This document shows, piece after piece, positions 44,543 through 53,972 of a stretch of DNA of 64,000 nt; within the stretch, counting starts at the first letter, position 1; each line of letters opens with the position of its first letter. Source of the stretch: Psychrobacillus sp042945595 (GTDB taxonomy: Bacteria > Bacillota > Bacilli > Bacillales_A > Planococcaceae). Made by a program: the position numbers and the translations under genes. Under the pieces are notes generated by a model that saw only the letters and a list, made by a program, of their open reading frames with translations, was not told the origin of the DNA and did not search any database. The stretch is from assembly GCF_042945595.1 (NCBI RefSeq), contig NZ_CP168493.1, positions 3,844,001 through 3,908,000 of the forward strand, read 5' to 3'.

Positions 44543-45808
44543 TTATTCTATGGAAGAATAATATTCCTCTTTTTTCACCGTATCAAATCGCCCTTCCCAC
44601 TTAGACATTACAATCGTAGCAAGAGAATTACCTACTACATTTACTACTGTACGTGCCATATCAAGAAGACGGTCAATACCTGCGATGAACGCTAGTCCTT
44701 CAGGAGGAATACCTACAGTTCCTAAAGTAGCTAGTAAGACAACGAAAGAAACTCCTGGAACACCAGCGATTCCTTTGGATGTAACCATCAATACTAAAAC
44801 TAATGTAATTTGCTGCGTAATACTCAGATTTATATGATACATTTGCGCGATAAAAATTGCTGCAATAGCTTGGTATAAGGTGGATCCATCCAAGTTAAAA
44901 GAATATCCCGTTGGAACGACAAAAGATACAATATCTTTTGGAGCCCCGAACTTCTCCATTTTCTCCATCACTTTCGGCAATACTGTTTCGGAGCTTGAAG
45001 TGGAATAAGCTAATAGCAGTTCATCTTTTAATACTTTAATAAGATGAAAAATGTTTATACCGACCAGCTTTGCTATGCCACCTAACACAACAATTATAAA
45101 AAAGATCATCGTGGCGTAGACGAGTATCATTAACTTTCCAAGTGGAAGCAACGATTCCAATCCAAATTTTGAAACAGTCACACCGATTAAAGCAAATACG
45201 CCAAATGGAGCAAACTTCATAATTAGATTCGTCACCCAGAACATGGCATCCGCGGTACCTTGAAAAAATGCAAGCACCGGTTTTCCTTTTTCACCAATCG
45301 CCGCAATACCTAAACCAAAAAGTACAGAAAAGAAGATAATCGCTAGCATATTACCTTCCGACATTGCTTTCACAATATTGCTTGGTACAGCATTGACAAT
45401 TACATCCGCAAAACCATGATGTTGTACTTCTTCACTCGTTTGAACATATTGATCTATATCACCTTTGGATAGTGTTGACATATCCAACCCAGCACCTGGA
45501 TGGAAGATGTTTGCCGCCAGTAAACCAACAACAATCGCAATCGTTGTAACAATTTCGAAGTAAATTAGCGTTTTTCCGCCCAATTTACCTAACTGCTTTA
45601 TACTTCCTGTCCCCGCAACACCTAAGATTAAAGTAGAAATAATAATCGGAACTACAATCATTTTAATCATGTTGATAAATATGGTACCAATTGGTTGTAA
45701 ATAAGTTTCTACTGCAGGATTTCCAAAAAAAATTGCTCCTACAAAGATTCCTAGTATGAGACCGACAAGAATTTGATATGCCAAAGTAAACTTAAACTTT
45801 TTCTTCAT
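44543..45808 (-). CDS. Dicarboxylate/amino-acid:cation symporter (DAACS family)
   Basis: This 421-residue carrier of the GltP/DctA fold has YSTSSSETVLPKVM (the serine-rich re-entrant loop), FVVPTGYSFNLDGSTLY, and GIAGVPGVSFVVLLATLG in hairpin 2. The substrate is glutamate, aspartate or a C4-dicarboxylate. A cre-like site lies just upstream. A GlnK/GlnL-like two-component system precedes it on the same strand and may control it. Confidence 0.9.
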   Translation of the reverse strand: MKKKFKFTLAYQILVGLILGIFVGAIFFGNPAVETYLQPIGTIFINMIKMIVVPIIISTLILGVAGTGSIKQLGKLGGKTLIYFEIVTTIAIVVGLLAANIFHPGAGLDMSTLSKGDIDQYVQTSEEVQHHGFADVIVNAVPSNIVKAMSEGNMLAIIFFSVLFGLGIAAIGEKGKPVLAFFQGTADAMFWVTNLIMKFAPFGVFALIGVTVSKFGLESLLPLGKLMILVYATMIFFIIVVLGGIAKLVGINIFHLIKVLKDELLLAYSTSSSETVLPKVMEKMEKFGAPKDIVSFVVPTGYSFNLDGSTLYQAIAAIFIAQMYHINLSITQQITLVLVLMVTSKGIAGVPGVSFVVLLATLGTVGIPPEGLAFIAGIDRLLDMARTVVNVVGNSLATIVMSKWEGRFDTVKKEEYYSSIE

Positions 45809-45829
45809 CTAAAACACCCCTTTTTATAT

Positions 45830-45843
45830 TGAAAACGCTTTCT
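45830..45843. promoter_or_regulatory. cre site (CcpA) upstream of the symporter
   Basis: TGAAAACGCTTTCT matches the catabolite-responsive consensus TGWAANCGNTNWCA at 13 of 14 positions and lies 22 bp before the symporter ATG. Carbon catabolite repression of the symporter is expected. Confidence 0.65.
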
Positions 45844-45915
45844 TATATCCGAAATAGCTTTTACAATATTATAAAAGGGACTTATAAAATCCTACAAAAT
45901 CCTACATTTATAATT

Positions 45916-46818
45916 TTATTTATTTTCACCTTGAAGTTTGAATTTGTCCTTTGTTTCTAAATACAGTACTTGAAGAAATTTTTTACTATTAACTTTTACC
46001 TTTGCCGTCTCTTTGCTATTTTCTCTTATATGTATCATTTGATTTCTAATTTCTTGAAAGTCAAAATACCGAGGAGCATAGTATTCAAATTCGGGATTTG
46101 TATAATCAATTGAGCCTAAAGAAGCTAAATTATTTACCGCTACCAAAATCGTTCTACGTATGCGTTGCTCAATCGCCTTGCTTTCCTTTCTCACATCTAC
46201 TTGATGGGACTTTGTCTTAGTAGCAATGGATTCGTACAAATCTTTTAAAGGAGGTAATTGAGCTGCTGCATCACGTTGGTTCATAAGAAACTCGATAATA
46301 GATACAATATCGTCACTTCCTACTTCTCCGATAATCCCCATATCATTGAGTATCGACAAGACAATTTCCTTTACATTTTGCTGTCTATTCCCAATTTGAC
46401 TCGGACCAATTTTTTCTAATGATTCCCGAATGGAGAGTATAGAATCTCTTAGACGAAATTGTTCAGCAGTTTTTTTTAGAATACTCTGTACCTCCACACG
46501 ATTGATGGGCTTATGTATAAAAAATTCTATCCCTTTTTCATAAGCTTCTCCCACCATTTCTTTGTTAACAATTTGAGAGATCATGATGAATTGACCTCGA
46601 TATCCTTGATTCCTTAATTGTTCAATCGTTTCAATGCCGTCCAATACTGGCATTAATAAATCGATTAAAACTACATTTGGTTGCATTTTAAGGACAGAGG
46701 ATATACAACTTGCTCCGCTTTCCGCCTCCCCTATGACAAAACCAAGATCTCCTTCCGTTATTATTTTCTTTAGCATTGTTCTACTAGCTTTATCATCATC
46801 TACTATAAAATAACGCAG
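45916..46818 (-). CDS. glnL: Response regulator, GlnL (YcbB)-like
   Basis: This roughly 300-residue regulator has a receiver domain (phosphoacceptor Asp in VVLIDLLMP, Lys in IHKPINR). Its C-terminal YcbB-type DNA-binding domain includes EQRIRRTILVAVNNLASLGS. The first ATG, at 46776, would cut off the acidic pocket. The same frame open upstream reads RYFIVDDDKASRT, which belongs to the fold. That frame offers only CTG (46818) or ATA as start, two bases after the histidine-kinase stop, with a weak GAGTGG before it. I therefore place the start at CTG 46818. In B. subtilis the homologue controls glutamine use. Confidence 0.8.
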   Translation of the reverse strand: MRYFIVDDDKASRTMLKKIITEGDLGFVIGEAESGASCISSVLKMQPNVVLIDLLMPVLDGIETIEQLRNQGYRGQFIMISQIVNKEMVGEAYEKGIEFFIHKPINRVEVQSILKKTAEQFRLRDSILSIRESLEKIGPSQIGNRQQNVKEIVLSILNDMGIIGEVGSDDIVSIIEFLMNQRDAAAQLPPLKDLYESIATKTKSHQVDVRKESKAIEQRIRRTILVAVNNLASLGSIDYTNPEFEYYAPRYFDFQEIRNQMIHIRENSKETAKVKVNSKKFLQVLYLETKDKFKLQGENK

Positions 46819-46820
46819 TA

Positions 46821-48110
46821 TTATTCCACTCGCTTTCGTATGTTTTCAGTTGGAATGGAGATTCGAAAAATAGTGCCTTGTGCTGGTGTTTCGATCTCAA
46901 TTTGTCCTTTCAGCATATAAATAATCTCTTTTACATGAGATAATCCAATACCCGTTGCAGCAACGCCTTTATCGTTAAACTTTGTTGTATAACCCGGTTC
47001 AAAGACTATGGGTATATCCTCTTTTAGAATACCCTTGCCTGAATCTTTTATAATGAAATTAGTATTTATCGACTCCTCGAATACTTCAACACTAATCTGA
47101 CCATTGTCTATGATGGATTCAACGGCATTTGCGGTTAAGTTATTTAACAAAGCAAGAAGAGGAATTTGCTCATCGGTTTCAAAATTAGTCGGCATCGTTC
47201 GTTGAAAGGTAATCTTTTTTCCTAATAGTTCGCTGTATTTTTCATTGGCATCTATAACAAGGTTTATAATATCCGAAAGAAAAGGAGGCTGATTTTTATT
47301 TTGTACAGTTATTTTCGTAAGCCCTGATAAAATCCGTTGGGAATCTTTTTTAACTTCATGAATTTCCTGTGCAATACGTAATGCTTGAATACTTAGTGGA
47401 TGCAATTCTTTCTTTTTTAATTGCCTATACAAATCATAACTAGAGGCAGTAATTTGTTCAATATGATTCATAGATTTTTGTAAATAAAGCGTTTCAGCAT
47501 ATAAATCAGAACCGACTCTCAGCATTTCTTGCATCCGTTTCTTTTGTTCAGAAATTGTAATGGAACTATATAACCCAACTACAAAATAGCTACGAAACAA
47601 TGCAACCCCACTAATCAAGGACAAATCCCAAAAATCTATATTTGTATGGTGCAACAATCCATACCTCGTATGCTGTTCAGCACAGTTTCCGATAAATTCA
47701 AACAACGCGGCCCATGCACCTAAAACAAATGGAAACGTTTTATACTTTTCGATTTTAATCAAGTGTAAACCCGCTGAAAATAAAAAATAAAATAAAAAAG
47801 CTGGTAAGTGGTTTTTTAAACTGATAGATATATGCATCTCATCAAGTAATATATCCTCAAATAGACGAAAACAAACAACTGTTAAACCTGTAACAATACC
47901 TGTTCTTATAATAGAAACTGGTGTCCAAATCAGAATTAGCAGAAAGAAAGCAATACTTCCTAATCCAAAACGAAAAGCCTCTTCGTCAAAGGGAATTACT
48001 TTAATTTCGCTTGCAACCATTGTGAAAATGGCAGTTAGAATCAATATGACTCCTTCTGTCCTATTAAAATCCTTATTAAAAATTTTAGTTGGAGAAAGCA
48101 TTAGTATCAC
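46821..48110 (-). CDS. glnK: Sensor histidine kinase, GlnK (YcbA)-like
   Basis: The 429-residue kinase has five or six N-terminal membrane helices, a helical dimerisation region with EIHEVKKDSQRIL as probable phospho-His segment, and an ATPase domain. The ATPase domain has NNLTANAVESI (N box), KDSGKGI (G1) and ATGIGLSHVKEI (G2). It is adjacent to the GlnL-like regulator and probably senses an amino acid. In this window the partner gene is a DAACS symporter, not glutaminase/glnT. Confidence 0.82.
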   Translation of the reverse strand: MILMLSPTKIFNKDFNRTEGVILILTAIFTMVASEIKVIPFDEEAFRFGLGSIAFFLLILIWTPVSIIRTGIVTGLTVVCFRLFEDILLDEMHISISLKNHLPAFLFYFLFSAGLHLIKIEKYKTFPFVLGAWAALFEFIGNCAEQHTRYGLLHHTNIDFWDLSLISGVALFRSYFVVGLYSSITISEQKKRMQEMLRVGSDLYAETLYLQKSMNHIEQITASSYDLYRQLKKKELHPLSIQALRIAQEIHEVKKDSQRILSGLTKITVQNKNQPPFLSDIINLVIDANEKYSELLGKKITFQRTMPTNFETDEQIPLLALLNNLTANAVESIIDNGQISVEVFEESINTNFIIKDSGKGILKEDIPIVFEPGYTTKFNDKGVAATGIGLSHVKEIIYMLKGQIEIETPAQGTIFRISIPTENIRKRVE

Positions 48111-48241
48111 CTGAAAATGAATTTTTTTCTTTATTATATAAGATACAGTATTTTGTTATGCTTTACTTTACTTTGCTTAACTATACATTGTCTGCCCCTT
48201 TTCACTCCTATGAGGAAGAGATCGGATAATTGTTACAAATG

Positions 48242-48270
48242 AAAAAAGAGATACTCTATTCGAGTATCTC
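48242..48270 (-). terminator. Terminator of the chemoreceptor gene
   Basis: GAGATACTC and GAGTATCTC form a 9-bp stem. On the minus strand it is followed by six Us, about 75 bp after the chemoreceptor stop. Confidence 0.75.
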
Positions 48271-48346
48271 CATTTCCCTTTTTCTAGACCTTTAATCGGT
48301 GGTTAACAATCTTCTCCCAATAATACTATAGGAGTAAAGTAAAAAT

Positions 48347-50329
48347 TTAAACTTTGAAATTTCCTACTGAATTCTCTAGTTCATTTGTTAAATTGCTTAT
48401 TAGGTCCGAAGTTGAAGTAACTTCTTCAATCGAAGACCTTAGTGTATCAAGTGAACCCACTACAATATTTGCTTTTTTGGTGGATTCTTGAGAATTATTC
48501 GCGGTTTCGAAAATCTTTGCTGTAATCTCCTGAGCACTAGCTGACATTTGTTGAGAGTTAGCGGAAATCTCTAAAACTTGATGTGAAATGTTCTGAATAG
48601 CTTCTAATATATCGGTAAAAACCGTTCCCGACTCAGCAATAAGTTCAAGACTCTCTTTTGATTTAGAAGCACCTTGTTCTAAATCATTAACTGTTTTTGT
48701 TATAAGTTGCTGAACTTCAGAAATCAAAAGCGCTGTTTGGCTCGTCGATTGATTTGTCTTTTCAGCCAACTTTTTAACTTCTTCCGCTACAACAGCGAAA
48801 CCTTTCCCATGTTCACCAGCCCTTGCTGCTTCAATAGCAGCATTTAAAGCAAGTAGATTTGTTTGTTGCGATATTTCACTGATATCGTTAATAATGTTAT
48901 TTATTTCGTCAGATTTATTTCGCAAATCTTCAGCTACTGTTACAGAATTATTCATTAACTCGTTTAGTTCGTTGATATTGGATTCTGAATTATTAACTAA
49001 ATTACTTCCTGACAAAGCATTTTCTGCAGTATCTATAGCATATTCTGAAACACTTGCTGCAGATTCAGTAATACGTGTAATATCAGAAGTCATTTCCTCC
49101 ATAACCTCTGCTATATTAGTAAATGATTCAGATTGCTCTTTCGCAATTGAAATAACATGATGTAATTGCTGAGTATTGGACGTATTTATATTGCTCGACG
49201 ATTGAGCCGTCTCGTTTAAAAGAAAAACGGTTTCGTTAAGCGATGAAGAAGTAGTATAAATTCTTCCTATAAGATTAGATAAACTTTTCTGCATTGCCTT
49301 AATAGAAGTAGCCAGTTGACCAATTTCATCTTTGGACTTAACGTTCAAATTCGTTGTCATATCGCCTTTAGAGATTGCACTAGTTAATTCGGACATTCTT
49401 TTTAAATTGGAAAGTGGTCCCCTCATTGAAAAATATAACATGACACCAAGAAGTAGTACCGAAACGAAAATGACTACAATCATTTTCGTGAGTAGATTGT
49501 TCAAAGGTGCCGTGAATTCAGAAAGAGGTAATTCAACAAACATAGTCCAATTTGTACCGGGTACAGGTGCATAGTAAATTTGTCGGTCTTTCAAGGTAGC
49601 ATGACCTACTTGACCATTAAGACCTTCTTTTATTACGCTTGAACGCTCTTTATCGGAATCCCCCGTAAGAAAGTTCTCTTTAAGTAGTTTGCTCGAGTCT
49701 GGATGATGAATTACAGTGCCGTCCTTCATTAGTATGTAAATTTGATCCGATTTTCCAATTTTGAAATTCGTGTTTTCTTTAAAAACTGTGCTGATTAGCG
49801 ATGCTCCACTAACCAACCCCTTAATATTGCCGTTTTTATCACGAACTGGAGTTTCAGCACTAATAATAAGACTAGAAGGATTCTCTAAAGCTACGAATGG
49901 ATCCGAGATAATAGATTTCCCATCCTTAATTACTAAAGGAAAAGTCGATTCGGAGGAAATATCAACTACAATGTTATTTCCAAGATCCAAATTACCTTTA
50001 GTATCACTAACACCAAAAGAATTGAACTTCTCACCAAAACGCTTCATTTCCCGTGTGAAATATGCTTCGATCTCTTCTTTCGTTCCGTTCTGTAACACAT
50101 CAGAGTTAGCAATAACTTCAACTTCGGCCATCCGTGTGTTAACCCATGTTGAGAGCTGCTGAGCATGAATTTTGACTTGATCGTCAGCGTTCTTATTGAG
50201 CGAATCTACGATAATACTACTAGCACTTTGGTAAACAATTGCACTAACAACTATAAAAACTAAAATTACAACTGATATAGCGCTTAAGCTGAGTTTGATT
50301 GTTAATGACTTTGAAATTTTTTTTAGCAA
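48347..50329 (-). CDS. Methyl-accepting chemotaxis protein (Cache sensor)
   Basis: The 660-residue receptor has a membrane helix (residues 12-34) and a double-Cache extracellular domain (about 40-280; NSFGVSDTKGNLDLG, VYILMKDGTVIHHPD-like region). A second helix (about 282-302), HAMP and the signalling domain follow, with NLLALNAAIEAARAGEHGKG at the tip. The start is TTG with GGAGGG 10 nt upstream. The ligand is probably a small molecule such as an amino acid, inferred only from the Cache class. Confidence 0.9.
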   Translation of the reverse strand: MLKKISKSLTIKLSLSAISVVILVFIVVSAIVYQSASSIIVDSLNKNADDQVKIHAQQLSTWVNTRMAEVEVIANSDVLQNGTKEEIEAYFTREMKRFGEKFNSFGVSDTKGNLDLGNNIVVDISSESTFPLVIKDGKSIISDPFVALENPSSLIISAETPVRDKNGNIKGLVSGASLISTVFKENTNFKIGKSDQIYILMKDGTVIHHPDSSKLLKENFLTGDSDKERSSVIKEGLNGQVGHATLKDRQIYYAPVPGTNWTMFVELPLSEFTAPLNNLLTKMIVVIFVSVLLLGVMLYFSMRGPLSNLKRMSELTSAISKGDMTTNLNVKSKDEIGQLATSIKAMQKSLSNLIGRIYTTSSSLNETVFLLNETAQSSSNINTSNTQQLHHVISIAKEQSESFTNIAEVMEEMTSDITRITESAASVSEYAIDTAENALSGSNLVNNSESNINELNELMNNSVTVAEDLRNKSDEINNIINDISEISQQTNLLALNAAIEAARAGEHGKGFAVVAEEVKKLAEKTNQSTSQTALLISEVQQLITKTVNDLEQGASKSKESLELIAESGTVFTDILEAIQNISHQVLEISANSQQMSASAQEITAKIFETANNSQESTKKANIVVGSLDTLRSSIEEVTSTSDLISNLTNELENSVGNFKV

Positions 50330-50627
50330 TAGAGTTATCCCTCCTGTTTTGGTATTAAAATACTACAAAATTTATAACACTTATTATTAATTACCTATTT
50401 CTAAATACTAAATTATCATCCAACTTATTCTATTTCTATATTCTTAATATATCAAGTAATTCTCTCTAAATTATCTCAAAATTTTGATTTGGAAGAAAAA
50501 ATAACGATCTAAATAAACCTTTAATATAGAAGTTAGATCAAAAAGTTCAAGAAGTAGACCTCTTTGTTCTATTTGATTTAAAATCAAACTATTAGCATCC
50601 ATACAAAATTGAAAGTAGCTGAGAAAC

Positions 50628-51161
50628 ATGAAGAAATTCCATTTAAATGATGACCATGAAGTAATGATAAAAGAGGCGACGAAAGAATATGCCCAACAGA
50701 TAATCGATTTCTATAATGTCGTAGGTGGAGAAACAGATTTTCTTTCATACGGGAAAAATGAATTCAACCGTAATATGGAGGAGTATAAAGAGTTTGTAGA
50801 ATCTACACGACTAGAACAGAACTCCATTATTTTGTTGGCAATTTTACAGGACGAGATTATCGGTATTGGATCTATTAATTCTAGTCAAAAACAGAGAATG
50901 AAACATGTAGGAACGTTAGGGATTGTTGTAAGCAAAAAGCTTATTGGACAAGGTATAGGGAGAAAGTTGATGGAACAATTAATTCATTGGGCTATCTCAA
51001 ATGGGATAACGAAAAAAATTAGTCTCGTCACTCGTGAAGATAATACTCATGCCATCGAATTGTATGAAAAGCTCGGATTTGAAAAAGAAGGCATCATCAA
51101 AAAAGACAGCTTCATTAATGGCACATACTATAACACATTCGTGATGGCATTATTTCTTTAA
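50628..51161 (+). CDS. GNAT-family N-acetyltransferase
   Basis: The 177-residue protein has the acetyl-CoA motif A (GTLGIVVSKKLIGQGIGRKL, with Q/R-x-x-G-x-G/A as GQGIGR) and motif B (HAIELYEKLGFEKEG). It resembles RimI/PhnO-like or spermidine-type acetyltransferases; the substrate is unknown. The ribosome site is weak. From 50330 to 50627 I see only AT-rich spacer and presumably the two divergent promoters. Confidence 0.85.
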   Translation: MKKFHLNDDHEVMIKEATKEYAQQIIDFYNVVGGETDFLSYGKNEFNRNMEEYKEFVESTRLEQNSIILLAILQDEIIGIGSINSSQKQRMKHVGTLGIVVSKKLIGQGIGRKLMEQLIHWAISNGITKKISLVTREDNTHAIELYEKLGFEKEGIIKKDSFINGTYYNTFVMALFL

Positions 51162-51463
51162 TCGTAAGCGTCCAACTCTCCACAAGCCTCATTTAAACTG
51201 ATATTTATGAACCTATTGGCTATGCTGCCTGTAACTACGCCTTCCTTGACGAAACTAGTTTGGCAGCACTATCCAGTTGAATGTGCGACCTTGTGAGAGA
51301 GCGAGAAAGCACGAAAACAACTCCCACGCCGTATAGACTTTTCCGATTTCACCACAAACTGACACCTAAGTTTTACGCTAAACTGATACTTTTAAAAGCA
51401 TCAATCCTTTGCTAAGATTTTCATTATATATGAAAACAGATTTTAAAAGGAAGGTTTGGGTCT
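51162..51463. other. Gene-free stretch with repeated AAACTGA(T/C)A motifs
   Basis: No gene is visible in this stretch of about 300 bp. It contains TTTAAACTGATA (51192-51203), AAACTGACAC (51356-51365) and TAAACTGATAC (near 51379-51389), plus a GCTGCC/GGCAGC inverted repeat (51223-51275). Repeated terminal motifs of this kind recall ends of IS21-type elements, so it may be a decayed insertion. The minus strand at 51185-51211 also begins GGTTCA and ends TAAATGAGG, like the SCC-type arms further on. Confidence 0.3.
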
Positions 51464-51997
51464 ATGCAAAAAACAACAAGTTACACAAAATCACGCACTT
51501 TTGATTTAATCCTAGCAGCAATGTTAATAGCACTCGTTTTCGTTTCAACTCTCGTTTTAAATATCAGACTACCTATCGCAGCAAATGGCGGATTGGTTCA
51601 TCTTGGAACAGCTATGCTCTTTATCGCATCCATTGTATTTGGTCCTAAAAAAGGAGCACTCGCTGGAGCTATAGGTATGGGTATATTTGACTTAGTGTCT
51701 GGTTGGACATTGTGGGCACCCTTCACCTTTGTAGCACGTGGGTTGCAAGGATATATAGTTGGAAAGATTGCTTGGTCATTCGGCCGTAAAGGAAACAGCA
51801 CTGCTTTCAATCTACTAGGTACCATTATTTCGATTCCTGTTATGTTAGGTGTTTATTACATTTGTGAACGGGTTCTATATGGCAGTTGGATTATACCACT
51901 TGCCTCTATTCCCGGAAACATCGTTCAAAATGTTGTAGGGATCATTATAGCCATTCCAGTTTCGGTTTTGCTGAAAAAGGTTCCTGTCTTTAAATAG
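51464..51997 (+). CDS. ECF transporter S component
   Basis: This 177-residue membrane protein has five or six helices in the arrangement of ECF-type substrate-capture subunits, with GGLVHLGTAMLFIASIVFG and KKGALAGAIGMGIFDLVSGW as the conserved block. Such proteins bind a vitamin or cofactor precursor and share an EcfAAT module encoded elsewhere. AAAGGAAGG precedes the ATG. I see no riboswitch upstream, so the vitamin cannot be named. Confidence 0.85.
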   Translation: MQKTTSYTKSRTFDLILAAMLIALVFVSTLVLNIRLPIAANGGLVHLGTAMLFIASIVFGPKKGALAGAIGMGIFDLVSGWTLWAPFTFVARGLQGYIVGKIAWSFGRKGNSTAFNLLGTIISIPVMLGVYYICERVLYGSWIIPLASIPGNIVQNVVGIIIAIPVSVLLKKVPVFK

Positions 51998-52034
51998 TTT
52001 TAAAAAGTCAAAAGTTTATATTAAACATAAAAAG

Positions 52035-52082
52035 TCAGCTATTACCATAAAGGTCTAAAACTTTATGGTAATAGCTGATTTT
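52035..52082 (+). terminator. Terminator of the ECF S-component gene
   Basis: TCAGCTATTACCATAAAG and CTTTATGGTAATAGCTGA form an 18-bp stem with an 8-base loop, followed by TTTT. Confidence 0.88.
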
Positions 52083-52228
52083 CAAATAATATTAATTTTA
52101 CCTAGTACTTAGTTGTTAGCATAACTCTGCACAAACGCTATTTGAGTGACTTTATTCATTACTGTTTCAAGCTTACAAATCGTATAACTAAAAAAAGATT
52201 GTTATCAAAAACAACCTAAATTGAAGGG

Positions 52229-52269
52229 TTTATTTGTTATAAGGTTCACCGTAACGCATCTAAATGAGG
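52229..52269 (-). repeat. SCC-type attachment repeat, copy A (distal end of the island)
   Basis: On the minus strand GAACCTTATAACAAATAA encodes EPYNK-stop, a variant of the rlmH tail. The other side carries the inverted arm CCGTAACGCATCTAAATGAG followed by G (52249-52269). A short hairpin with a U-run follows at 52200-52228, as after a genuine rlmH. Confidence 0.75.
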
Positions 52270-52397
52270 TTTAACATTTTTCACCCAAATGAATTTACTA
52301 GAAATTCAATAATGAACAGTACTGATAAAAATGCAATTACTCTTTAAAAGGGGCAACTGGCCAAGCTCAATATTCTTTTGGTTTTAACTGGCACTGC

Positions 52398-53360
52398 TTA
52401 TGGGGAGAATAAGCAGAACCTCTCTTGTAAACCTTCTAAAACTTCTTCTGGTACTTCCCTGACACTGATATCCCCACCTAGAAAAAGTAGCCAACTTGTT
52501 ATTTCGGTCAATTCTTCGGGGTTATTAACATTGATAAAAGTCTTTAGAATGGCTGTGGTTTGGAAAGGATTCGTATAGGAAATTGAAACTTTTAAAGGAT
52601 GGTATTTTTTGAACTGAGCAATCGACTTTGGACCTAGTTCAAGGACAAGGTTAATTACTTCTTCCTGCTTACTTAGTTTTTCTAAAATCTTTTTCTTACT
52701 TAATCTTTTTTTCGTAGGGTATGATTTGACATTGGTGAGATTGTCTACAGGAAAAATCTTCCTCCCTTCATCCTTTAAGTCAAAGCCTTCAATCAGCCAA
52801 AGTCCTTTTTCATGATAAAGGTGCAAGAGATAAATTGGATAAGAATTTATTGCATTTTCCTCTTTGATGGTAATCAATAAATAGCTATCCAAAAGAAGGA
52901 TTTGGATGAGTTTTTCTACCATAGGATGGGGTAGGTCCGATAGATCAAGTAGGTCTGGATTATTGGGGTTGGTTCCTTCAAAAAGCAAGATTTGATTTAA
53001 AAGAACAAGGTCATCTTGCTGGTTTTCTGAGATAAGGCCTAGTAATTTTTCAGCTAAAGACTGACGACTCTTTAGATAAGGGAGTTGTTTATTTCTTGTG
53101 GCCATAAAGGCAATAAAAAGAGCTTTGATCTCATTATCCGTAAAACGAACAGTGGGCAGGACAGAGTTGTTCATGACAAAATAACCCCCATCCCTTCCAA
53201 CTTCAGCGACAAGTGGCATCCCCATGGCTTCAATTTCTCTGATATCTCTAATAGCTGTCGAACGAGAGATGTTAAATTCTCGCATGATTTCAGAAATTGT
53301 AAAGTGGGCGCGGTTATTGATATACCGCATGATGATATTAATCCTTTCAACTTTTTTCAT
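52398..53360 (-). CDS. WYL-domain HTH transcriptional regulator (YafY-like)
   Basis: This roughly 320-residue regulator has an N-terminal DeoR/HTH-11 domain (residues 1-60: RAHFTISEIMREFNISRSTA) and a WYL-type C-terminal half with the LYHEKGLWLIEGFD segment. GGGAGG 7 nt before the ATG at 53360 fixes the start; a longer open frame overlaps that site. It is divergent from a GyrI-like gene 110 bp away and likely controls it. The DNA here looks somewhat richer in G than the flanking chromosome, and the set resembles streptococcal/enterococcal gene pairs (impression only). Confidence 0.85.
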   Translation of the reverse strand: MKKVERINIIMRYINNRAHFTISEIMREFNISRSTAIRDIREIEAMGMPLVAEVGRDGGYFVMNNSVLPTVRFTDNEIKALFIAFMATRNKQLPYLKSRQSLAEKLLGLISENQQDDLVLLNQILLFEGTNPNNPDLLDLSDLPHPMVEKLIQILLLDSYLLITIKEENAINSYPIYLLHLYHEKGLWLIEGFDLKDEGRKIFPVDNLTNVKSYPTKKRLSKKKILEKLSKQEEVINLVLELGPKSIAQFKKYHPLKVSISYTNPFQTTAILKTFINVNNPEELTEITSWLLFLGGDISVREVPEEVLEGLQERFCLFSP

Positions 53361-53470
53361 CGGGACCTCCCAAACAGTATCATTTTTTGACACTGTTTAA
53401 GATTATTATAAACTCATCAAGTGAAAATACAAACCATTTGATTAATTTAAAGAAGAGGAAGGTTTTTAAT

Positions 53471-53950
53471 ATGGCAGATTATACTTTAGAAGAAAAAGAC
53501 AGCTTTACCGTTTTGGGTATTGGAACGGAGCTTAAGAGCGATTACACAGACTTTGTTGGCATAAACAAGGAAAAGGCTGACTTTTGGCAGACCGTCAGCC
53601 AAGATGGAACGCTTGACACTTTAAAATCCATAGCCACAAATGACTACGTTTTTGCCGTGAATGAAGCGGTGAATAACAAGATGATGCATTATGCTGGTGT
53701 CATGACAGAGGCATCGGTACCAGATGCAACGAGAGTAATCCAATTTCCTAAGGGGAAATACATTGTTGTTAAAGGGGAAGGGAATACGGCTGATGAGTTG
53801 AGTAATAAGCTTGCTGGCATTGCCTTTGGTCAAGTCTTACCAGAAGCAAAGGATTTTGCCTATGTTGGTGGGCCAAATACTACGGTTGAGATGGGGCAGC
53901 GAAACGGCTTAGTATATGGTGAAATGTGGATTCCTGTTGTTAGGAAATAA
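53471..53950 (+). CDS. GyrI-like/effector-binding-domain protein
   Basis: The 159-residue protein has the SOUL/GyrI-type small-molecule-binding fold, as in the effector domain of AraC-type activators. VMTEASVPDATRVIQFPKGK and the C-terminal GLVYGEMWIPVV are characteristic. GAGGAAGG lies 9 nt before the ATG. With the divergent WYL regulator it forms a likely sensor pair. It is followed within 22 bp by an unknown gene on the same strand. Confidence 0.8.
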   Translation: MADYTLEEKDSFTVLGIGTELKSDYTDFVGINKEKADFWQTVSQDGTLDTLKSIATNDYVFAVNEAVNNKMMHYAGVMTEASVPDATRVIQFPKGKYIVVKGEGNTADELSNKLAGIAFGQVLPEAKDFAYVGGPNTTVEMGQRNGLVYGEMWIPVVRK

Positions 53951-53972
53951 AGAGATAGAAGGAGAGATGGAA

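Noticed and set aside
46821..46850. A sequence error making the response regulator start with a normal ATG
   Set aside because: Possible, but the kinase stop and the regulator frame are both consistent with the bases given, so I kept the non-AUG start and flagged it.
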